A stretch of 9,137 nt of DNA from an uncultured Bacillota bacterium (GTDB lineage Bacteria > Bacillota_I > Bacilli_A > RFN20 > CAG-826), in NCBI GenBank assembly GCA_946612055.1, contig CAMOEH010000015.1:1-9137 (forward strand), in the 5' to 3' direction. The translations under genes and the position numbers were made by a program. Under the pieces are notes generated by a model. The model saw only the letters and a program-made list of their open reading frames with translations. It was not told the origin of the DNA and ran no database searches. This document shows positions 6,068 through 9,137 of this stretch, one piece after another (position 1 is the stretch's first letter; each line of letters begins with the position of its first letter).

Positions 6068-6475
6068 TTAATTGGTTCTTATCCCGGTTTTTCTCGCCTC
6101 CTTCATTGGAAAAACAATTACGGGTTGTTCATCAGGGAGAATATCCACGTTTCCGCTTATGCGGTAATGGCATTCCGAAGAGGAAAAACCCGACAATTTG
6201 TCACACAAACGATGCAAAACTCGTGATTTGAGCCTTACATAACGATCTTTCTCACTCTTAACAAAATCAAAAGCATCGGTGTCATTTTGATTACAAGCGA
6301 GGAGATATAGGCTATTTTTCGCAGGGTCAACAACGATTTTAGCCCACCTTGGCCGGTTGAGCGCATCGATGGCGCCAACACCAAAAGAAATTGTCGCTTT
6401 TGTTACGCAAAGCAACGGCGTTCTTTGATTCTCGTCTTTGACGGCTATTGATTTGAGGCTTGAAATATCTATCAT
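6068..6475 (-). CDS. Uncharacterised accessory protein, first gene of the minus-strand operon
   Basis: The 135-aa product starts at ATG 6475 with GGAGGG 6 nt upstream. Residues about 27-62 (ATISFGVGAIDALNRPRW and AKIVVDPAKNSLYLLAC) follow a pattern I remember from small hypothetical proteins common in Firmicutes mobile and accessory regions: a helix ending in xLGxPxxV, a strand xxLxxxxxxxxLxIxxC, then a basic helix and a C-terminal YRxxGxxxxxxQxIVF; here YRISGNVDILPDEQPVIVF (104-122). I do not know a function. No signal peptide, membrane segment or catalytic motif. It is preceded by the strongest promoter of the cassette, and is separated from the DUF4417 gene by 171 nt of structured sequence, so the downstream genes may depend on read-through from here. 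Confidence 0.8.
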   Translation of the reverse strand: MIDISSLKSIAVKDENQRTPLLCVTKATISFGVGAIDALNRPRWAKIVVDPAKNSLYLLACNQNDTDAFDFVKSEKDRYVRLKSRVLHRLCDKLSGFSSSECHYRISGNVDILPDEQPVIVFPMKEARKTGIRTN

Positions 6476-6493
6476 TTTGGACCCTCCGAGATA

Positions 6494-6522
6494 ATTATCC
6501 TGCGCCTATAAATTTGTGTCAA
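6494..6522 (-). promoter_or_regulatory. Near-consensus promoter of the minus-strand cassette
   Basis: On the minus strand a perfect TTGACA (plus 6517-6522) is followed after exactly 17 bp by GATAAT (plus 6494-6499). The expected start is about 6487, so the transcript would begin exactly with the GGAGGG ribosome binding site and have only ~12 nt before the ATG at 6475. Confidence 0.8.
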
Positions 6523-6555
6523 GTAGTGCTCTAAGATGCGCTCTCATTATTTTTA

Positions 6556-6570
6556 TTAACGATTTGTTAA
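6556..6570. repeat. Short inverted repeat, possible operator
   Basis: TTAAC-GATTT-GTTAA is a perfect inverted repeat 34 bp upstream of the -35 box of the cassette promoter. Size and position fit a repressor or activator half-site pair, but no regulator gene is visible in the window. Confidence 0.35.
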
Positions 6571-6582
6571 CAATTCTATTGC

Positions 6583-6638
6583 TGTGCGCCATATAAATGT
6601 ATTGCAAATCGCAATAGTTTTTAATGATGTGCGCCATA
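6583..6638. repeat. Direct repeats TGTGCGCCATA flanking an inverted repeat
   Basis: TGTGCGCCATA occurs at 6583-6593 and 6628-6638, exactly 45 bp apart. Between them lies TATTGC (6600-6605) with its inverse GCAATA (6611-6616), and a further TATTGC precedes the first copy (6577-6582). The 6476-6772 interval (297 bp) between divergent genes thus holds the two promoters and a set of repeats. I see no convincing gene in it; the only sizeable ORF there lacks a ribosome binding site and overlaps the promoter. Confidence 0.5.
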
Positions 6639-6737
6639 AAATTTGAAATTTTCTCCGAATTTTGTAGACATTTCGTTTTACTAGTTTGATCTAGGCACTC
6701 CTTTTCCATAAAAAGGCGTTAGACTGAGGTTTTCTTC

Positions 6738-6766
6738 GTGAAAGATAATCGCGATGACGTTACAAT
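6738..6766 (+). promoter_or_regulatory. Promoter of the glycosyltransferase gene, predicting a leaderless mRNA
   Basis: TACAAT (6761-6766, five of six) is 17 bp after GTGAAA (6738-6743, four of six). With usual spacing, transcription starts at 6773, the A of the ATG itself. No Shine-Dalgarno sequence precedes that ATG (GAGACC lies in front of it). Confidence 0.5.
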
Positions 6767-6772
6767 GAGACC

Positions 6773-7645
6773 ATGATTTCTTTGGTTTGCCCTTGCTACA
6801 ATGCAAGAAAGCATCTTCCGAATCTTCTTGAAAGTCTCCTTGCTTTAAGAGGCGATGTCCCTTTCGAGGTTATTTTTGCTGTTGATCCTAGTTCGGATGA
6901 AACGGCTTCTTATCTCCGTTCCCTTCCCTATCCTTTTATTCACGTTATCGAAAACGAAGAAAGGATTGGCATCGCTTCATCAAGGCAAAAAGGGATCGAA
7001 GCCTGCCTTGGGGAATACGTTGGCTTCGTCGATGCGGATGATCTTCTTGATGAGAATTATCTAGAAGTCATGAACAAAGCGATTGAAGGCCATGACGCCG
7101 TTAACGCGGGGTTCTATGTTCATGGCAAGAAGAACAAGGTTCGTTATCCTTTCAATAAGAAAGGAATCATAAGCGGAGAGAAGGCCGCGAAGCTTTTGCT
7201 TCATGATATTGTTATTCGCGGGTTCCTTTGGAATAAGCTTTTCCGGAAAGAGGTTTTGCTTGGTTTACCTTCTTTGAAGATTGAAGCGGGGCATCTATTC
7301 GAGGATATGGCTTATTGTGCGTTGGCGTTTCGCCACTGCAAAGACGTCTCTCTCGTGCGTGCGCCCGTTTATCATTATTTTAAAAATAGCGATTCCTTAA
7401 CAAGCACCCCTGTTTCGAATCGTGGCCAGCAGCATTTGGAGATCTTTGCCTTAACCAAAGCGATCTTATCTACCCCGATATCTTATTTCACCTACTTAAG
7501 GATGAAAGAAAGCCTGCGTTATGATTTAAGAAGCGAAAAAGATAAAGCGAAAAGAAAGGAAATCTATTCCCTGCTTAAAAGGCTTTATCGCGGAGAAGAT
7601 GTTTGCTTACGATTCGTTTCTTCCAGCATCGATATCTTACCCTAG
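6773..7645 (+). CDS. Family 2 glycosyltransferase (GT-A fold)
   Basis: The 290-aa protein is a typical GT2 enzyme that would move a sugar from a nucleotide-sugar donor onto a glycan or glycolipid at the cytoplasmic face of the membrane. Visible features: SLVCPCYNARKHLPNLLESL at the N-terminus (donor-binding strand and helix), VDPSSDET (37-44), the ASSRQKGIEACLGEYVGFVD segment with the metal-binding DADD at 87-90, FLWNKLFRKEV (151-161) and FEDMAY with the likely catalytic acidic pair Glu177-Asp178. No transmembrane segment; a basic C-terminal region (about 245-275) may touch membrane or acceptor. Donor and acceptor cannot be read from the sequence. The start is the first ATG, fixed by the match to the family N-terminus, and it has no ribosome binding site. 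Confidence 0.92.
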   Translation: MISLVCPCYNARKHLPNLLESLLALRGDVPFEVIFAVDPSSDETASYLRSLPYPFIHVIENEERIGIASSRQKGIEACLGEYVGFVDADDLLDENYLEVMNKAIEGHDAVNAGFYVHGKKNKVRYPFNKKGIISGEKAAKLLLHDIVIRGFLWNKLFRKEVLLGLPSLKIEAGHLFEDMAYCALAFRHCKDVSLVRAPVYHYFKNSDSLTSTPVSNRGQQHLEIFALTKAILSTPISYFTYLRMKESLRYDLRSEKDKAKRKEIYSLLKRLYRGEDVCLRFVSSSIDILP

Positions 7646-7657
7646 ATGGTTTAGAAT
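7629..7657 (+). promoter_or_regulatory. Candidate promoter of the desulfoferrodoxin gene
   Basis: TAGAAT (7652-7657, five of six) is 17 bp after TCGATA (7629-7634, four of six), which lies within the end of the glycosyltransferase gene. Predicted start about 7664, directly before AAGGAG (7665-7670), which is 8 nt from the ATG. No operator is obvious. Confidence 0.4.
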
Positions 7658-7678
7658 AAACAAAAAGGAGATTCATAT

Positions 7679-8059
7679 ATGGCCAAATTCTATAAATGCA
7701 TGCATTGCGGTTCGGTGGTCGTCAAGCTCAACGACATCGGCTGCGCGCCTTCTTGCTGTGGGGAACCGATGAAAGAATTAAAAGCCGGCACGGTGGATGC
7801 GGCGGTGGAAAAGCATGTCCCCGTCGTCCACGAAGAAGGAAACAAAGTCTATGTCCAAGTCGGCTCGGTGATCCACCCGATGGATCCGGATCATTACATT
7901 GAATGGATCTATCTTCTCACCGATAAGGGCGGCCAATTCCGTTTCCTTAAGCCAGGAGTGGAACCCAAAGCCATTTTCACCCTTGGGGATAAGGAAGTCG
8001 TCCTCGAAGTCCTCGCCTATTGCAACAAGCACGGCCTCTGGGCAGCCGACCTCGAATAG
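7679..8059 (+). CDS. dfx: Desulfoferrodoxin / superoxide reductase (2Fe type)
   Basis: Reduces superoxide to hydrogen peroxide without making oxygen, a cytoplasmic defence of anaerobes, using electrons usually delivered by rubredoxin. The 126-aa length fits two-domain desulfoferrodoxin. The N-terminal desulforedoxin-like domain has the four iron-binding cysteines Cys7, Cys10, Cys26, Cys27 (CMHC...SCCGEPM). The C-terminal catalytic domain has EKHVPV (Lys45, His46), IHPM (His66), DHYIEWI (His72) and AYCNKHGLW (Cys115, His118), the complete His4-Cys site. Start fixed by AAGGAG 8 nt upstream and the family N-terminus MxKFYKC. It has a candidate own promoter and a strong terminator, so it is probably monocistronic. 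No rubredoxin gene is visible nearby. Confidence 0.97.
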   Translation: MAKFYKCMHCGSVVVKLNDIGCAPSCCGEPMKELKAGTVDAAVEKHVPVVHEEGNKVYVQVGSVIHPMDPDHYIEWIYLLTDKGGQFRFLKPGVEPKAIFTLGDKEVVLEVLAYCNKHGLWAADLE

Positions 8060-8060
8060 C

Positions 8061-8080
8061 CTTATTAATAAATTAATAAG
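8061..8080. repeat. 20-bp palindrome after desulfoferrodoxin
   Basis: CTTATTAATAAATTAATAAG is a near-perfect palindrome (nine-base arms around AA), starting one base after the stop codon and touching the terminator stem. It may be an RNase-processing or protein-binding site; as RNA it is a weak A-U stem. Confidence 0.6.
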
Positions 8081-8108
8081 AGAGCCATCGTCATGGATGG
8101 CTCTTTTT
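8081..8108 (+). terminator. Intrinsic terminator of desulfoferrodoxin
   Basis: AGAGCCATC (8081-8089) pairs perfectly with GATGGCTCT (8096-8104) around a six-base loop, followed by a run of T to 8108. Confidence 0.95.
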
Positions 8109-8135
8109 GTTGCCAAGAAAGATTTACAATTCATC

Positions 8136-8154
8136 TAATCGATATAATCGATTA
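8136..8154 (+). promoter_or_regulatory. Palindromic -10 region for the tiny ORFs upstream of 16S
   Basis: TAATCGAT (8136-8143) and ATCGATTA (8147-8154) form a perfect inverted repeat whose centre contains TATAAT (8143-8148). The best -35-like sequence, TTTACA (8123-8128), is only 14 bp away, so promoter strength is doubtful unless an activator or repressor uses the palindrome. Predicted start is near 8155, the A of an ATG. Confidence 0.4.
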
Positions 8155-8211
8155 ATGTTCATTTTTCGCCCAAAGAAAGCGGATACAGGAAAAAAGGCAT
8201 TGACCCGCTAA
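8155..8211 (+). CDS. 18-codon leader ORF (speculative)
   Basis: ATG 8155 opens an 18-residue reading frame (MFIFRPKKADTGKKALTR) ending TAA at 8209-8211. The start sits where transcription from TATAAT would begin, so it would be leaderless. Its stop shares a base with the next ORF's ATG (TAATG), a layout suited to translational re-initiation. Codons 13-14 form A AAA AAG (8190-8196), the classical -1 slippery heptamer; a -1 shift there would enter the next ORF's frame. It could be a real leader peptide, the N-terminus of a frameshifted protein, or chance. Confidence 0.3.
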   Translation: MFIFRPKKADTGKKALTR

Positions 8212-8360
8212 TGGAAAAGAGTAAAATCTTCGTCAACCGCGAAAATCGCAGGATCGACGCGGGGAAACTTCTGGCCCAAAAACAGGCTAAGGAGAGGCGA
8301 AATCCACTTCTTGTGAAATTCGTGAAAATTCTCCTTGACATCAATGCGCTAGAAGAATAA
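8211..8360 (+). CDS. Small basic protein, unknown function, upstream of 16S
   Basis: ATG 8211 opens 49 codons ending TAA at 8358-8360. The product is basic and probably helical: residues 1-30 are rich in Lys, Arg and Glu (ENRRIDAGKLLAQKQAKERR), and 32-43 are hydrophobic (PLLVKFVKILLD), giving an amphipathic membrane-touching or RNA-binding look. Its ribosome binding site is poor (AAGG 13 nt upstream), and it joins the leader ORF by TAATG. The frame is also reachable by a -1 shift at 8190-8196, which would give a fused protein of about 68 residues. The rRNA promoter starts inside its last codons. I do not recognise the family; small size makes the call uncertain. Confidence 0.5.
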   Translation: MEKSKIFVNRENRRIDAGKLLAQKQAKERRNPLLVKFVKILLDINALEE

Positions 8361-8363
8361 ATT
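8335..8363 (+). promoter_or_regulatory. rRNA operon promoter
   Basis: A perfect TTGACA (8335-8340) is followed after 17 bp by TAAATT (8358-8363, four of six matches). Predicted start about 8370, the base where the leader hairpin begins. The promoter overlaps the 3' end of the 49-aa ORF. Its position about 165 bp before the 16S gene is typical for rRNA operons. Confidence 0.65.
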
Positions 8364-8369
8364 ACTAAA

Positions 8370-8479
8370 GCACGCGCAGTTGGGGTAGTTCCCAATCCGA
8401 GTAGAGCCGGGCGTGCCCCTGATCTTTGAAAACTAAACAGATAGACAACAAACACTTAACGTCGATTCTTTTTTGAATC
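8370..8479 (+). ncRNA. rRNA leader with hairpins and boxA-like antitermination element
   Basis: GCACGC (8370-8375) pairs with GCGTGC (8411-8416), enclosing an inner stem TTGGG/CCCAA (8380-8384/8391-8395). The segment 8420-8434 reads TGATCTTTGAAAACT, like the boxA region found before 16S and 23S genes in Bacilli and Clostridia, where Nus factors bind. A further small hairpin GATTC-TTTTTT-GAATC lies at 8464-8479. The leader is expected to be cut off during 16S maturation; the partner strand for the processing stem lies outside the window. Confidence 0.65.
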
Positions 8480-8527
8480 AAAACACAAACCAGATAATTC
8501 TATTTTTGAACTAGATCAAAATTTTAT

Positions 8528-9137
<610 letters not shown>

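Noticed and set aside
5956..6231. Plus-strand ORFs across the hairpin region and the 3' part of the 135-aa gene
   Set aside because: They run through the plus-strand terminator stem and antisense to a better supported gene, with no recognisable product.
4334..6699. TAGGCACT at 4334-4341 and 6692-6699 as possible attachment-site repeats flanking the accessory island
   Set aside because: An eight-base match, one copy being part of a terminator stem; no integrase is present and no longer duplication extends from it, so chance is a fair explanation.
6506..6709. 67-codon minus-strand ORF upstream of the accessory cassette
   Set aside because: No ribosome binding site before its ATG, it covers the near-consensus promoter at 6494-6522, and its repeated MAH segments come from the TGTGCGCCATA DNA repeats.
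6476..6772. CRISPR-like array suggested by spaced TGTGCGCCATA repeats
   Set aside because: Only two copies of 11 bases, too short and too few for CRISPR, and no cas genes.
8159..8455. Minus-strand ORF of 98 codons upstream of 16S
   Set aside because: It would cover the rRNA promoter and leader, has no recognisable domain, and no minus-strand promoter or binding site was seen.

Overview
The window looks like part of the chromosome of an uncultured or anaerobic low-GC Gram-positive bacterium of the Bacilli/Mollicutes-like assemblage. RF39/RFN20-type gut lineages are my guess, from memory of 16S sequence style only. Supporting observations are the 16S rRNA 5' part, AGGAGG-type ribosome binding sites, TTGACA/TATAAT promoters, a Lactobacillales/Streptococcus-like GAPDH tail and PGK variant, Gram-positive-style lipoproteins, and a desulfoferrodoxin typical of anaerobes. 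No tRNA, CRISPR array or recognisable transposase or integrase is visible.

Region 1 (1-4346, + strand) is a central glycolysis cluster. It starts with the last 14 codons of a probable glyceraldehyde-3-phosphate dehydrogenase and its terminator. A two-gene operon of related small lipoproteins follows, coupled by an ATGA overlap. Then come phosphoglycerate kinase (pgk), triosephosphate isomerase (tpiA) and a Bax-inhibitor-1/YccA-type membrane protein, packed 1-12 nt apart and closed by a clear terminator. The three glycolytic enzymes cover consecutive triose-phosphate steps. The lipoproteins and the membrane protein are passengers of unknown connection.

Region 2 (about 4347-6772, - strand) differs in character: richer in A/T, opposite strand and accessory gene content. 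It is the most interesting part. One near-consensus promoter (TTGACA-17-GATAAT) drives an uncharacterised 135-aa protein. After an intergenic stretch of stacked hairpins, one of them an intrinsic terminator facing the other way, come three overlapping genes: a DUF4417-type protein, a stand-alone domain with HG and SCNTG motifs resembling the clan-CD-protease-like C-termini of polymorphic toxins, and a zinc ribbon apparently fused to an L7/L12-C-terminal-like fold. Tight overlaps (11 nt and 4 nt) imply co-production. The function of the cassette is unknown; it looks horizontally acquired.

Region 3 (6738-8108, + strand) holds a family-2 glycosyltransferase, probably translated from a leaderless or nearly leaderless mRNA, and a desulfoferrodoxin (superoxide reductase) with its own promoter and terminator.

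Region 4 (8109-9137) holds two tiny overlapping ORFs linked by a TAATG junction and an in-frame A AAA AAG slippery heptamer. A consensus rRNA promoter overlaps the end of the second ORF. Next are a structured rRNA leader with a boxA-like element and the first ~610 nt of a 16S rRNA gene, which runs off the window.
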